Source of the DNA: JAXLRU01 sp046330935
GTDB lineage: Bacteria > Actinomycetota > Actinomycetes > Actinomycetales > Kineosporiaceae
Length of the DNA stretch: 64,000 nucleotides
Reading direction: 5' to 3'
Assembly: GCA_046330935.1 (NCBI GenBank)
Contig: JAXLRU010000006.1
Location: 248,001-312,000 of the forward strand
Below the pieces are notes generated by a model. That model saw nothing but the letters and a program-made list of their open reading frames with translations. It searched no databases and was not told where the DNA came from. The position numbers and the translations under genes were made by a program. Below are positions 8,368 through 17,580 of the stretch, piece after piece. Positions within the stretch are counted from its first letter, which is position 1. The number at the start of each line of letters is the position of its first letter.

Positions 8368-8781
8368 ATGCGCGCGGCGACCCCCGAGCAGCTGCGGTTC
8401 TTCCTCGACCGCAGCCTCGGCGGTCGCCAGGTACCCGCCCTCCTCAAGGCGGCGGGGCTCGACGTGCTGACGCTGGCAGACGTCTACGGAGTCCCTGCCG
8501 ATGAGGACGTGGCCGACGCAGAGTGGCTGGAGAAGGCCGGGCGTTCCGGGTGGGTGGTGTTGATGAAGGACGAGCGGATCCGCTACCGCACGGCGGAACG
8601 TGCGGCGCTGGTCGATGGCGACGTTCGCGCGTTTTGCCTGACGAGCGGGAACCTGAGGGCCGCGCAGATGGCGGAGGCGTTCCTCGACAACCTGGCCGGG
8701 ATCAGGAAGGCGTGCCAGGAATCGGGACCTTTCCTCTACGCGGTCTCGGCGCGCGGGCTGCGGCGCCTGGACCTGTCGTAG
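8368..8781 (+). CDS. VapC45-like toxin with PIN-like domain
   Basis: 137 residues starting at ATG 8368, one base after the antitoxin stop. FFLDRSLGGRQVPALLKAAGLDVLTLADVYG resembles the first strand and helix of PIN-like nucleases, with an early Asp. Later acidic residues lie in ADEDVADAEWLEKAG and LMKDERIRY. The family (VapC45-type, PIN-like) is thought to be an RNase toxin held inactive by its VapB45 partner. The last 80 bases overlap the 3' end of the convergent TIGR04141 gene, so the two transcripts are antisense to each other there. Confidence 0.75.
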   Translation: MRAATPEQLRFFLDRSLGGRQVPALLKAAGLDVLTLADVYGVPADEDVADAEWLEKAGRSGWVVLMKDERIRYRTAERAALVDGDVRAFCLTSGNLRAAQMAEAFLDNLAGIRKACQESGPFLYAVSARGLRRLDLS

Positions 8782-10540
8782 GGCCGGCGGGCGGCGCGAC
8801 CCGGATGCCCACGACCTCGACCGTGGCGCGGCCACGGAGATGTTCGATCGCTTCCAGCAGGGCCACCTGCGTGAACGGGAAAAGGGTGTCGGCCGTGAGC
8901 TCCTCCCCCTCCTTGAGCAGGATCCCGTAGACGATCTTCCCCGGGACGAAGTCCTCCGGAAGTGAACGGCGCTGATCCTTGCCCGCCAAGGCGGCGAACC
9001 GCTTCCTCGCCTCACCGTGGAGCCGCAACACCTGCTCGGACACCGCAGCCTGCGTGAAGAGATGACTCAGTTCCGCTGATCCCTTGGCGCGCTTGATGTG
9101 AATCAGCTCGTTGTCCGGCCCCAGGAGGTCGCAGATCTCGATGCCCGAGGAGCGCCCGGGCATGAGCTGCACGAGACGACAGTCCATGTGGACGAAGCGA
9201 CGATCGCCGAACGCGACGCGGTGGTTGTAGTCCTTCTCGGCTTCGTAGGTCCCGTCCGCGTGGCGACGCCAGTCAGGCAGCGTGACCGTGCCGCCACGCG
9301 CAAGAACAGCGGTGACGTCGGCGCGCAGCTTGGAGAGGTAGTCCGCGCCGAGCTCGAACCACTGATCCTCCGAGCGGACGAAACGTCGGGCACCGAGCGA
9401 GACGTGCGCCTGGAGCCAGCGGCTGGCCGCAGAGCGACCCAGCGAGTGCTGGCCGCGGCGGTCCTCGAACAGTTCGACCCGTCCGTCCCGGAGCGCGGCG
9501 ACCCTCCGGCCGGCGGGCTGCAGGCCGGCGCGGCGAACGATCTGGTCGAGGGAGAGCTCGGGCAGCGTGGGGGAGGCGACGCTGCCCACCTTCAGCCCGA
9601 CACTCTCCTTGCGCCCCCAGTCGGTCAGGCACGATTCCGGGACGGCGAGGCTGAGCGCGTCAGCCACGGGGGCAGGCCAGGCCAGCAGCGTCTCGAGCTC
9701 GGCGTCGAGTTCGGAGACGAGGTCGGGCGAGCACACCGGGACGACGTGCTCCACGAAGGCGAGTTCGGGGCGGACGGGCGTGGCGAGTACCGCGGCGACG
9801 GCGCGGATATCGGCGATCAAATCGCGCGCTTCGATGCCGAACCGCATCCGCAGCCCGGCGGACCCGTGGACGGTGACGGAGCCCCCGCTGTCGCTGAACG
9901 TGGTGGGCAGGTCGGCGCTCTTGCCGGCGAGCCTCCGGATCAGTTCGGCCTGCTTGTCGAGTCGCAGCATGGTCACGGGGATGCCGTCGGGGACGAGAGT
10001 GGAGTCGGTCCGCCCCTTCCCCCCGAGCGAGGAGCGAACGATGTCGACGATCTCCTCGGAGTCGAGGCAGCGGATCACGACGGACAGACCGAAGCGCTCG
10101 TCCTTCACGGAACCGTCGAGCCATGTGTGTCCGCTGCCGTACGTGAGCGCGTAGACGACGCCGTCGACGCTGAGGAAGAGCACGGCACCAGCGCGGACCC
10201 TGTCGTGCCGGATCTCGACTCCGCAGGTCAGCGACAGATCGAAGGACCAGTCGGTCGGCTCGGGAGCCCGCTCTCCGTGGAAGAGGACCCCGAGCACGTC
10301 CTGAGCGAGAGTGAGCTCCAGAGGATTCTCGCTCAGGTCCTGCGCTGCCTCGGTCAGGTAGCTGGTCGACTCCTGGAGATCGGCCCACTCCCCCAGCCGG
10401 TACAGCGTGCACAGCCTCGTCTGCTTCCGTCTCGTGCCGCGTGTCGTGACCGCCGTGCCCGTCATGCTGAGTCCCCGCTCTGCCGTGCCTCCCGGTCGGA
10501 GGGCCCCGCCGAACCCGGGCAGGACGCCCGGATCAGTCAT
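8702..10540 (-). CDS. TIGR04141 / DUF6119 family protein, probable defence component
   Basis: 612 residues. The sequence shows marks I associate with the sporadically distributed TIGR04141 (DUF6119) family. These are an N-terminal LCTLYRLGEWADL strand, VVYALTYGSGHTWLD and the C-terminal signature IEICDLLGPDNELIHIKRA...LSHLFTQAAVSEQVL. The biochemical role is not established; members occur patchily near restriction and toxin genes, so a defence role is an inference. ATG 10540 follows GGAGG closely; a second ATG at 10465 is possible. The start region is divergent from the HTH-methylase gene, with a 25-bp inverted repeat between them. The 3' end overlaps the toxin gene by 80 bp on the opposite strand. 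The last 40 residues are a Pro/Ala/Arg-rich tail. Confidence 0.75.
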   Translation of the reverse strand: MTDPGVLPGFGGALRPGGTAERGLSMTGTAVTTRGTRRKQTRLCTLYRLGEWADLQESTSYLTEAAQDLSENPLELTLAQDVLGVLFHGERAPEPTDWSFDLSLTCGVEIRHDRVRAGAVLFLSVDGVVYALTYGSGHTWLDGSVKDERFGLSVVIRCLDSEEIVDIVRSSLGGKGRTDSTLVPDGIPVTMLRLDKQAELIRRLAGKSADLPTTFSDSGGSVTVHGSAGLRMRFGIEARDLIADIRAVAAVLATPVRPELAFVEHVVPVCSPDLVSELDAELETLLAWPAPVADALSLAVPESCLTDWGRKESVGLKVGSVASPTLPELSLDQIVRRAGLQPAGRRVAALRDGRVELFEDRRGQHSLGRSAASRWLQAHVSLGARRFVRSEDQWFELGADYLSKLRADVTAVLARGGTVTLPDWRRHADGTYEAEKDYNHRVAFGDRRFVHMDCRLVQLMPGRSSGIEICDLLGPDNELIHIKRAKGSAELSHLFTQAAVSEQVLRLHGEARKRFAALAGKDQRRSLPEDFVPGKIVYGILLKEGEELTADTLFPFTQVALLEAIEHLRGRATVEVVGIRVAPPAGPTTGPGAAARAPRPRRGKVPIPGTPS

Positions 10541-10562
10541 ACCCCTCCACCGTAAGAAGTCG

Positions 10563-10587
10563 TGTGAACGTTAGGCAAGGGTTCACA
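10563..10587. promoter_or_regulatory. 25-bp inverted repeat, candidate operator in a divergent promoter
   Basis: TGTGAAC (10563-10569) and its exact complement GTTCACA (10581-10587) are separated by 11 bases. The site lies in the 77-bp gap between the divergent TIGR04141 gene and the HTH-methylase gene. A centre-to-centre distance of 18 bp suits a dimeric repressor binding about two turns apart. The neighbouring HTH protein is the obvious candidate ligand. The arms resemble Rex half-sites, but the spacer is too long for Rex. Confidence 0.5.
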
Positions 10588-10617
10588 AGTGCGAGCGCCA
10601 GGAAGTAGGGTCACGGT

Positions 10618-12264
10618 GTGAACGATGAACGCGTTGTCACGGCGGCTGCCATCGCCCGCGAGTTGGGGGTAGGTCGTGCGGCGGTAGCGAACTGGCGCAA
10701 ACGGCACGAGGACTTCCCCCGACCCGTGGACGATGGGTCGGCGACACCGCGCTTCTTCTGGTCAGCCGTGCAGCAGTGGCTTGAGGACACGGGGCGCGCG
10801 GAGCAACTGACAGCGACGGGCCGGACCGCGACAGGCACGCACATGCTCACCTCGCCGACGGCTCCGCCGTCCGAGCCTGAGCGCGACCTGACGTCCCTGC
10901 CCCCCGCGGAGGTCTTCGCCGCGGTGATCGTGTCGTTGCTCCCCGAACTCGGCACCGACGATCAGGACGACGCCGACCACGACCAGCCAGCCGTTCTCGA
11001 TCCAGCGTGCAGCGACTCGGCGCTCCTCGCCGCCGCGTTCGAACGGTTCGGTCGTCGCGTGCGTCTGACCGGGCAACTCGTGGACGCAAAGCCATTACCG
11101 GCCTTGCAACTGGCCGGGGCGGAGGTCGACCTGCGCCAAGGAAATGCGCTGGTCCAGGACGAGTTTCGCGGCCTTCGCGCCCCAGCGGTGGTGTGCGTGC
11201 CCCCGGCGTCGATGAGGCAGTGGGACGCGGGGGCGGTCGCGGACGACCCGCGCTGGGTTTACGGCCTGCCGGACGCCGGCGACCCGGAGCTGGCGTGGGT
11301 GCAGCATTGCCTCGCCCACCTGCGACCCCGAGGGGTGGCTGTGGTGGCGATGTCGCCGGTGACGGCGGTTCGGTCGTCGGGCCGACACATGCGCGCCTCG
11401 CTCCTCCGGGCAGGCGTACTGAAGGCGGTGATCGCGCTCCCGACAGGCCTGACGCTGAGCGGGGAGGGCATCACCCACCTCTGGCTCCTCGAAACCCCCG
11501 GCGTCGAGGCGGTCACCCGGATGGTGGATCTCACCGGCGTGGCCGATCCCCTCGACGTGCCCACTTCGCCGTCGGGTTGGGATGCGGTGTTCGCCGATCC
11601 GGCGGTGTCGCGGCTGGTGGCGGCCGTGGAGCTGCTCGATGACGACGTGGCGCTCGTGCCCGCCCGTCACCTCCTTCCGCGGTCGGGCGGTGCGGGCACC
11701 GAGCTCGCAGACGTCGCGGACCGGCTGGCGAGTCTCTATGCCAAGGTGAGCAGGGCACTGGTGGTGCCACCCGCGGCGGGGCCGCAGCGGTTCTCGGAGG
11801 TGACGGTGGCGGAGCTGGAGCGGTCGCAGGCGGTGCGAATCCTCTCGCGGGACGCGACTCCGAGGGCCGGGGACGTGCTGTTCCGGACGATGCGCCGCGA
11901 GCCGGTGGTGGCGACAGGCACGGCCGCGGACGACGGCGGCGTGGCTCAGGTGGTGGCGGTGGACGCCGAGCGGATCGACCCTTGGTTCCTCGCCCTCTTC
12001 TTACGCCGGGACGCGCTGGCGGGGCCGGTCGCGAACACGCTGAGCGCGGCGACCCGCGAGGACGTGCGCCGCTGCCGGGTGCCTCGGCTGCCGGTGACGG
12101 AGCAGCGCCGCTACGGCGACGCCCACCGTCGCCTGCACGAGCTGGACGACGTGGCGCGGCGACTCGCGCAGGCGACGTCCGCGCTTATCGAGCAGACGCG
12201 GCACGGCCTGACGACGGGATCGTTGAGCCCGCGGCCGCGCCCGAGTGATCGCGCAACCAAGTGA
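10618..12264 (+). CDS. HTH, degenerate N6-adenine methylase and specificity-like fusion protein
   Basis: 548 residues from GTG 10618. Residues 8-60 form a helix-turn-helix/winged region (TAAAIARELGVGRAAVANWRKR, then RFFWSAVQQWLED). Residues about 95-330 follow the HsdM-type methylase plan, but the key motifs are spoiled. The SAM-binding motif reads LDPACSDSALL (128-137) instead of DPACGSGG. The catalytic NPPY/F position reads CVPPAS (193-198), so methyl transfer looks impossible. The C-terminal 150 residues resemble half of an HsdS protein (RAGDVLFRTM, CRVPRLPVTEQRRYGDAH, then a long helix ending TTGSLS). Two rare TTA codons are present (11095, 12001). It lies 50 bp before hsdM and divergent from the TIGR04141 gene. 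A DNA-binding or regulatory role is an inference. Confidence 0.72.
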   Translation: MNDERVVTAAAIARELGVGRAAVANWRKRHEDFPRPVDDGSATPRFFWSAVQQWLEDTGRAEQLTATGRTATGTHMLTSPTAPPSEPERDLTSLPPAEVFAAVIVSLLPELGTDDQDDADHDQPAVLDPACSDSALLAAAFERFGRRVRLTGQLVDAKPLPALQLAGAEVDLRQGNALVQDEFRGLRAPAVVCVPPASMRQWDAGAVADDPRWVYGLPDAGDPELAWVQHCLAHLRPRGVAVVAMSPVTAVRSSGRHMRASLLRAGVLKAVIALPTGLTLSGEGITHLWLLETPGVEAVTRMVDLTGVADPLDVPTSPSGWDAVFADPAVSRLVAAVELLDDDVALVPARHLLPRSGGAGTELADVADRLASLYAKVSRALVVPPAAGPQRFSEVTVAELERSQAVRILSRDATPRAGDVLFRTMRREPVVATGTAADDGGVAQVVAVDAERIDPWFLALFLRRDALAGPVANTLSAATREDVRRCRVPRLPVTEQRRYGDAHRRLHELDDVARRLAQATSALIEQTRHGLTTGSLSPRPRPSDRATK

Positions 12265-12314
12265 CTGTGTAGACCGACTTGGCTTCAGCCACATTGACGG
12301 AGAGAAGAACCGAC

Positions 12315-14303
12315 GTGACGACGAGTGCAGGCCCCAGCCATGAGAAGATGGCGGGCGAAATCTGGAAAATCGCGGACCTCCTGCGCGGTGACTACAAGCG
12401 CCACGAGTACGGGCAGGTGATCCTCCCGTTCACCCTGCTGCGCCGTCTGGACGCCGTACTGGCGCCGACGCGGAAGGCGGTGTGGGAGCGCAACGAGCGG
12501 CTGGGTGAGATCCAGAACCGCGACGTGCTGCTACAAAAGGCGGCGAAGCTGCCGTTCTACAACGTGTCGAAGCAGAGCTTCGCGACCATCGCCGCGGACC
12601 CGTCGGCGGTGGCGAAGAACCTGCGGGACTACGTCAACGGCTTCGCCCCCACCGTCCGGGAGATCCTCGCCCGGTTTGCCCTCGACGAGCAGATCACCCG
12701 GCTCGTCGCCTCGAAGCTGCTGTACCAGGTGGCGGGGCGCTTCGCGGAGATACGCGACCTCGACAAGATGAGCAACCACGACATGGGCTACGTGTTCGAG
12801 CACCTCATCCGCGAGTTCGCGGAGGCCTCGAACGAGACGGCCGGTGAGCACTTCACCCCACGTGAGGTGATCAAACTCATGGTGAACCTGTTGATCGCGC
12901 CGGACGCCGATGCGATCGCCGCGCCGGGCCAGGTCATCAACATCCTCGACCCGGCGTGCGGGACGGGCGGCATGCTGAGCGTCGCCGCCGACCGCATCAA
13001 AGCGATGAACCCTTCGGCCAAGGTCTACCTGTTCGGGCAGGAGTTGAACGCCGAGTCCTGGGCGATCTGCCGTGCGGACATGCTCATGGGCGAGCACGGC
13101 AGCGACATAGCATTCGGCAACTCGTTCACCTACGCGCCGCCCACGCACCGGGGGAAGACCTTCGACTACCTGCTCGCGAACCCCCCGTTCGGGGTGGAGT
13201 GGAAGAAGGTCAAAGACGAGATCGAGGAAGAGGCCGAGCTCGGCTACGCGGGCCGGTTCGGCGCTGGGCTGCCCCGGATCAACGACGGGTCGTTCCTGTT
13301 CCTCCAGCACATGATCTCGAAGATGGAGCCGGTCGAGGGCAAGGGTGCCCGGCTCGCGATCGTCTTCAACGGGTCGCCCCTGTTCACGGGAGCCGCTGGC
13401 TCCGGCGAGTCGCGGATCCGGCAGTGGATCCTTGAGAACGACCTGCTCGAAGGCATCGTCGCGCTGCCCGACCAGCTCTTCTACAACACCGGCATCTCGA
13501 CGTACTTCTGGATTCTGTCCAACCGAAAGGACGAGTCCCTGCGCGACAAGGTGATCCTGCTGGACGCCCGCGACCAGTGGGAGAAGATGCGCAAGTCGCT
13601 CGGCGACAAGCGCAAGCAGATCAGCGACGCCCAGATCGAACACATCACGAAGGTCTACACGGATGCCCTGCGGGTCGCAGCCGACCCCGACCACGTGGAC
13701 CACGCACGCGTTAAGGTGTTCCGCACCCGCGACTTTGGCTACCACCGGATCACCGTCGAGCGCCCGCTGAAGCAGCGGTTCGAGGTCACCGACGACACAC
13801 TCGAGCTGCTGGCAGCGTCGAAGCCCCTGGGGAAGTGGCAGCACCGCGAGGCGTTCGTCGAGGCGCTCCGGCCGCTGCTGGGCCAGGTGTGGTGGACGAA
13901 GGCCGAAGCGGGGAAGGCCCTGCGAGAGCAGGCCAACGCTGCGGGGATCCTCTGGCCCTCGAATCAGGCGCCACTCGTCAAGGCCATCTACGCCTCAGTC
14001 GCCGTGTCGGACCCCGACGGCGAGGTGCAGATGTCGAAGGACGAGGTGCTGCCGGACCCCGACCTGCGTGACTACGAGAACATCCCCCTCGACGAGGACA
14101 TCGACGAGTACTTCCAGCGCGAGGTCATCCCGCACGTCCCCGACGCCTGGATTGACCACACCAAGACCAAGGTCGGCTACGAGATCCCCTTCACGCGGCA
14201 CTTCTACGTCTACACCCCGCCCCGTCCTTTGGCCGAGATCGATGCCGAACTGCGTGACCTCGAGGCTCAGATCCAGAAGCTCCTCGGCGAGGTGACGAAA
14301 TGA
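12315..14303 (+). CDS. hsdM: type I restriction-modification methyltransferase subunit
   Basis: 662 residues. GTG 12315 is preceded by GGAGAGAAG seven bases upstream, so it is preferred over the longer TTG start at 12279. The N-terminal HsdM domain (KIADLLRGDYKRHEYGQVIL...LLRRLD) is followed by the methylase core with SAM motif LDPACGTGGM (211-220) and catalytic NPPF (289-292). Both are intact, so N6-adenine methylation is expected if a specificity subunit is available. The C-terminal 150 residues are the longer form found in actinobacterial HsdM and end in a helix (LAEIDAELRDLEAQIQKLLGEV). The hsdS start overlaps the stop (ATGA at 14300-14303). HsdM normally forms M2S with HsdS; here the partner gene is broken. 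Confidence 0.93.
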   Translation: MTTSAGPSHEKMAGEIWKIADLLRGDYKRHEYGQVILPFTLLRRLDAVLAPTRKAVWERNERLGEIQNRDVLLQKAAKLPFYNVSKQSFATIAADPSAVAKNLRDYVNGFAPTVREILARFALDEQITRLVASKLLYQVAGRFAEIRDLDKMSNHDMGYVFEHLIREFAEASNETAGEHFTPREVIKLMVNLLIAPDADAIAAPGQVINILDPACGTGGMLSVAADRIKAMNPSAKVYLFGQELNAESWAICRADMLMGEHGSDIAFGNSFTYAPPTHRGKTFDYLLANPPFGVEWKKVKDEIEEEAELGYAGRFGAGLPRINDGSFLFLQHMISKMEPVEGKGARLAIVFNGSPLFTGAAGSGESRIRQWILENDLLEGIVALPDQLFYNTGISTYFWILSNRKDESLRDKVILLDARDQWEKMRKSLGDKRKQISDAQIEHITKVYTDALRVAADPDHVDHARVKVFRTRDFGYHRITVERPLKQRFEVTDDTLELLAASKPLGKWQHREAFVEALRPLLGQVWWTKAEAGKALREQANAAGILWPSNQAPLVKAIYASVAVSDPDGEVQMSKDEVLPDPDLRDYENIPLDEDIDEYFQREVIPHVPDAWIDHTKTKVGYEIPFTRHFYVYTPPRPLAEIDAELRDLEAQIQKLLGEVTK

Positions 14304-15502
14304 GCTTGCGAGGGGCAATATCCCGCCACGGGAATCCTGCAGGGTGGGAAGCTGCAGCCCTGAGGTCCCTCCTCGTTCAGGTGGACAACGTAGGCTCACC
14401 CGATCAGCCGTTGCTTGGCGTAAGCGTAGCCGAGGGAGTTCGCCCCCGCTATGAAGGAACGGAAGACCGGCCCCGAGCGAGGATCTCTCCAGCTAAGCAG
14501 GATAGGGGATATCGTCATGAACCGACTCGGTAAACCCACGGGTCGGTGGGCATGTCCACGCTTCAGGGAATCACGAGTCCCGCCTACTGGGTCCTCAGGG
14601 TGAACCCGAGATGGCATACCCACGGTTCGCCTCACTTGCTGCTCACAGCACATGATCCGCGAGTATGAACGACTCGGCAAATACATGCCTCCGAACCAGT
14701 TCGACATCTCGTGGGATGCGTTCAGGTCAATCAGAGTGCCGCTCCGGCACCCTCGGCGGGCGCGACGCGTCGCCGACTTCCTCGACAGCGAAAGTGCAAG
14801 AGTGGAGGAAGTATTGAATCTTCTTCGGTCGCTTGCCGGGAGCGATCGAGGAGAGGTTCGTGGCGCGCCTAGATGAGCTTCTCGGTGGCATCGATGCCTT
14901 GACTCCACTGAAGCACCTGGTGCGCTTCAGAGAAGAGCCAGGAATTATGGCGTCCGAATTTAGGGACGAGGGCGTGCCGCTGATTCGCATTTCGGCCTCG
15001 TCAACGGCGAAGTCCTCTTCAGGGCGCCAATCATCTTGATGCCGAAATGGTGGAGTCACGCTGGTCACAGTTCAATGGGCTCGGCGATTACGTCATTAGC
15101 GGAGCGCGACCATGGTGGCGTTTCCGTCGTTCAGATGTGGAAGTGATCGGAGCGATTCCGACACTGGTCTGATCATTCTTCGCCCCAAACAAAGACGTGT
15201 CGATGGAGTTCATTTCGGCTACATTGCGGTCGTCACAATTCTTGCGTCAGATCGACATGCTCAAACGAGCGCAATGATGCAGCACTTCGGCCCTACTCAT
15301 CTTTCGCGAACGTCGGTTCCCGTTCCGTCCTCGCTCGGCAACAGCAAGTCGTGGGCGCCGTGAGAACACTCGACGAGTCTCGCGGCCTCCTTGACGGTAT
15401 TGCTCGCCAGAGGCTCTTCTCGCCGAGCGGCGGCAGGCCCTCATCTCCGCGGCTGTCACCGGCCACATCGACGTCACCACCGCGAGAGGAATCAGCGCAT
15501 GA
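14300..15502 (+). pseudogene. hsdS: type I specificity subunit, multiply frameshifted
   Basis: The gene can be followed end to end only by changing frame about eight times. Recognisable pieces in order: WEAAALRSLLVQVDN...PLLGVSVAEGVRPR (frame from ATG 14300), GDIVMNRLGKP near 14505, ITSPAYWVLRVNP near 14570, HMIREYERLGKYMPPNQFD from 14650, DFLDSESARVEEVL, IEERFVARLDELLGG, VPLIRIS, NGLGDYVISG, GLIILRPKQRRVDG, TLDESRGLLDG and finally LLAERRQALISAAVTGHID with stop TGA 15500-15502. Together they cover both target-recognition domains and both conserved helices. Local GC is about 48-50% in the second recognition domain, well below the neighbours. No intact S subunit can be made as the sequence stands. 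Indels could be decay or read errors. Confidence 0.85.
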
Positions 15503-15961
15503 GCCCGGGGGCCTACACCGAACTCGCGTTCGAGGACGCGATCGAACAGGAACTCCTCGCCCACGGCTGGTCGAAGGGCGGCGTCACCTACCGTGCCGAC
15601 CTGGCGCTCGACACGGGTGACCTGTTCACGTTCATCGGGGCGACCCAGCAGACGCGGTGGGAGAAGCTCGTCGACCTTTACGGCGGCGACCCGAACGAGG
15701 CGCAGAAGAAGTTTGCACACCGGGTCGCCTCCGAGATAGACCGGCGCGGGGTACTCGACGTCCTGCGGCAGGGCATCAAGGACCGCGGCATCCTCATCGA
15801 CCTCGCCTACTTCCGCCCCGGGCACACCCTGGCCGCCGACGCCCTCGTCGAGTACCGGCAGAACGTGCTCACCGTCGCCCGGCAGCTCCACTTCAGCGAG
15901 AAGGACAAGCAGCAGTCCGTCGACCTCGCCCTGTTCGTCAACGGCCTGCCCGTCGCCACCA

Positions 15962-15966
15962 TTGAG
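15962..15966. repeat. target-site duplication, left copy (TTGAG)
   Basis: TTGAG directly before the left end of the insertion element. The matching copy lies at 17581-17585. It covers the last two bases of the Ile155 codon and the Glu156 codon of hsdR. Confidence 0.9.
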
Positions 15967-17580
15967 CCCGGATCCACCGACGTGATTCGGTAGGCCCTTC
16001 GCGTCGGTTCGCTGATCTTCTTCGTGCCGGCGGGCGTGCGGGTTTCCCGGCTCTGCGCCGGTTTTCCACTGTGAAATCGGTGTCGGGCCCTGCCGGGCGG
16101 TGGACGGGTCACAACCACGGGTCAAGTGATCATGACGGCGGTGGCCAGGCGCTGCCAGCCGGTGCGCCAGGGCCAACTGGTGGGAAGGTGCAGGGTCAGG
16201 CGTCGTGCGGAGCGGGCGATCCGGGCCGGGACGGCGACGAGCCTGGCCCGCAGGGTCGCGGTCGTGGTCTTGGCGTGCAGGCTGCCGGCCACCGCGCCGG
16301 CGGCAGCCAGCAGGTTGTGCGCGATCGCGGCGAGCACCAGCCAGGCCGCGTTCGCGGTGAACTTCCCCGACAGCAGGTGCGCCAGGGTCCGTTCTTGAGG
16401 TCGGCGATGACCTGCTCGACGATCGCGTGCGCGCGGTGGGCGGCCTCGGCCTCGAGCATCGAGGCGGAGCGGGTCGGTGAACACCGCGTGATGACGGTGG
16501 ACGGCGAACAGTTCGTCCTGTCCTGCAACGGCTTCGGGGTTGAGGCGCTTGACCCGCCACGATCAGCAGCGGTGACCTGCTGGCGTTTCAGGCGGGAGGT
16601 GAACGCGGTGCGGAACCTCGGCGACCTCGGCATCGAGACGAGGTCGCCGGTGCGGGTCGGTGAACGCGTTGGGGTAGTGGATGGCGGTCAGGAGGTTTCG
16701 GGGATCGCGGCGATCGCGGCCTTCACGGTCAGGTTCATCCGCGCGGTGACGGAGAACTTCGCCCCGTGCCGGCGGGCGGCGATGACGTCGGCGCCGTAGT
16801 AGGCGCTGTCCGCGCGCAGGATGACCAGCGTCCCCTTGCCGGATCGGCGCCCGCCGAGCGGGCGGTGACCAGGGCGTCGGCGACCAGGCCGCTCCGCGGA
16901 CCGAGTTCACCGATCCCTTCCGCAACCGCGTGGCCGCGATCACGGGTGCGGCCAGTGGGGTGGAGATGGTCGCCAGCAGCACGTTCAGGCCTTTGACCTT
17001 GGAGTAGCCGTAGCCGGCGCCCTGTTGCGACCCGTGGGTGGCCCGGACCGTGTCATCGATGTCGACGTAGGCGACCTGCGCCGGGCAGCAGCGGCGTGCA
17101 CCGAGCCAGGCCCGCCAGGACCCGGGCGGCGACCGCGTCGAGCTGGCGTACGTGCCCGAACGCAACGTGCGCAGGAAGGTCAACGTGGACAGGGCGCGGA
17201 TCCCGGTGGCAACCTCGGCCATCCGCCGTGGCGCAGCAGGCCCATGTCGTCGATGGAGTCCGCGCCGGCGACCATCCCCGCGACCAGCGCGGCGACCTTC
17301 GCCGGGGCGTTCGCGGCGCCGTCCCGGACACCGTCACCGTCTCGGCGACCAGGCGGCGCAGACCCGCCCGGTCGGCCGGGCGACCACCGGGGCCAGCCCG
17401 GCGCAGGACACGAGATTCGGGTCGTCGAAGACCGCGGAGACCCGGAACGGGTCATGAGACAGTTGCATCTCACGGGTGCCCTTCTGCTGGTGGATCTGGA
17501 ACCTTCGACAAGTCCCATGATCAGCTCAGAGCCGTGCGTCCACAGCCGGATCGGCACCCATGATCAACGGTGGATCCGGG
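15967..17580 (-). mobile_element. IS1380-family insertion sequence
   Basis: 1614-bp element bounded by 13-bp perfect terminal inverted repeats CCCGGATCCACCG (15967-15979 and complement 17568-17580). It is flanked by a 5-bp direct duplication TTGAG (15962-15966 and 17581-17585). Length, the GGATC-bearing ends, the short duplication and the transposase type fit IS1380. Clean ends and an exact duplication mean a simple insertion that has not rearranged since. Its single gene is on the minus strand and is frameshifted, so movement would need transposase from another copy. Confidence 0.9.
16122..17468 (-). pseudogene. IS1380-family transposase, frameshifted
   Basis: The reading starts at ATG 17468 (MQLSHDPFRVSAVFDDPNLV) and ends at TGA 16122 (SWPWRTGWQRLATAVMIT), but it is split over several frames. 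Pieces seen in order are AKVAALVAGMVAGADSIDDM, HVRQLDAVAARVLAGLAR, AYVDIDDTVRATHGSQQGAG with the first catalytic Asp, YSKVKGLNVLLATISTPLAAP, IAATRLRKGSVNSVRG, then ADSAYYGAD-like text in another frame, MLEAEAAHRAHAIVEQVIAD and LSGKFTANAAWLVLAAIAHN. The order is that of an intact IS1380 DDE transposase of about 450 residues, so only small indels separate the pieces. Confidence 0.85.

Noticed and set aside
10563..10587. Rex operator in the island promoter
   Set aside because: Half-sites are alike, but an 11-base spacer is incompatible with Rex, which needs a compact 18-bp site as found at ndh.
12279..12314. Longer hsdM start at TTG 12279
   Set aside because: No ribosome binding site; GTG 12315 has GGAGAGAAG at the right distance and begins with the usual HsdM N-terminus.
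14300..15502. Shufflon-type inverted second copy of hsdS
   Set aside because: No second recognition-domain copy or inverted repeats were seen within the island; only one decayed gene is present.
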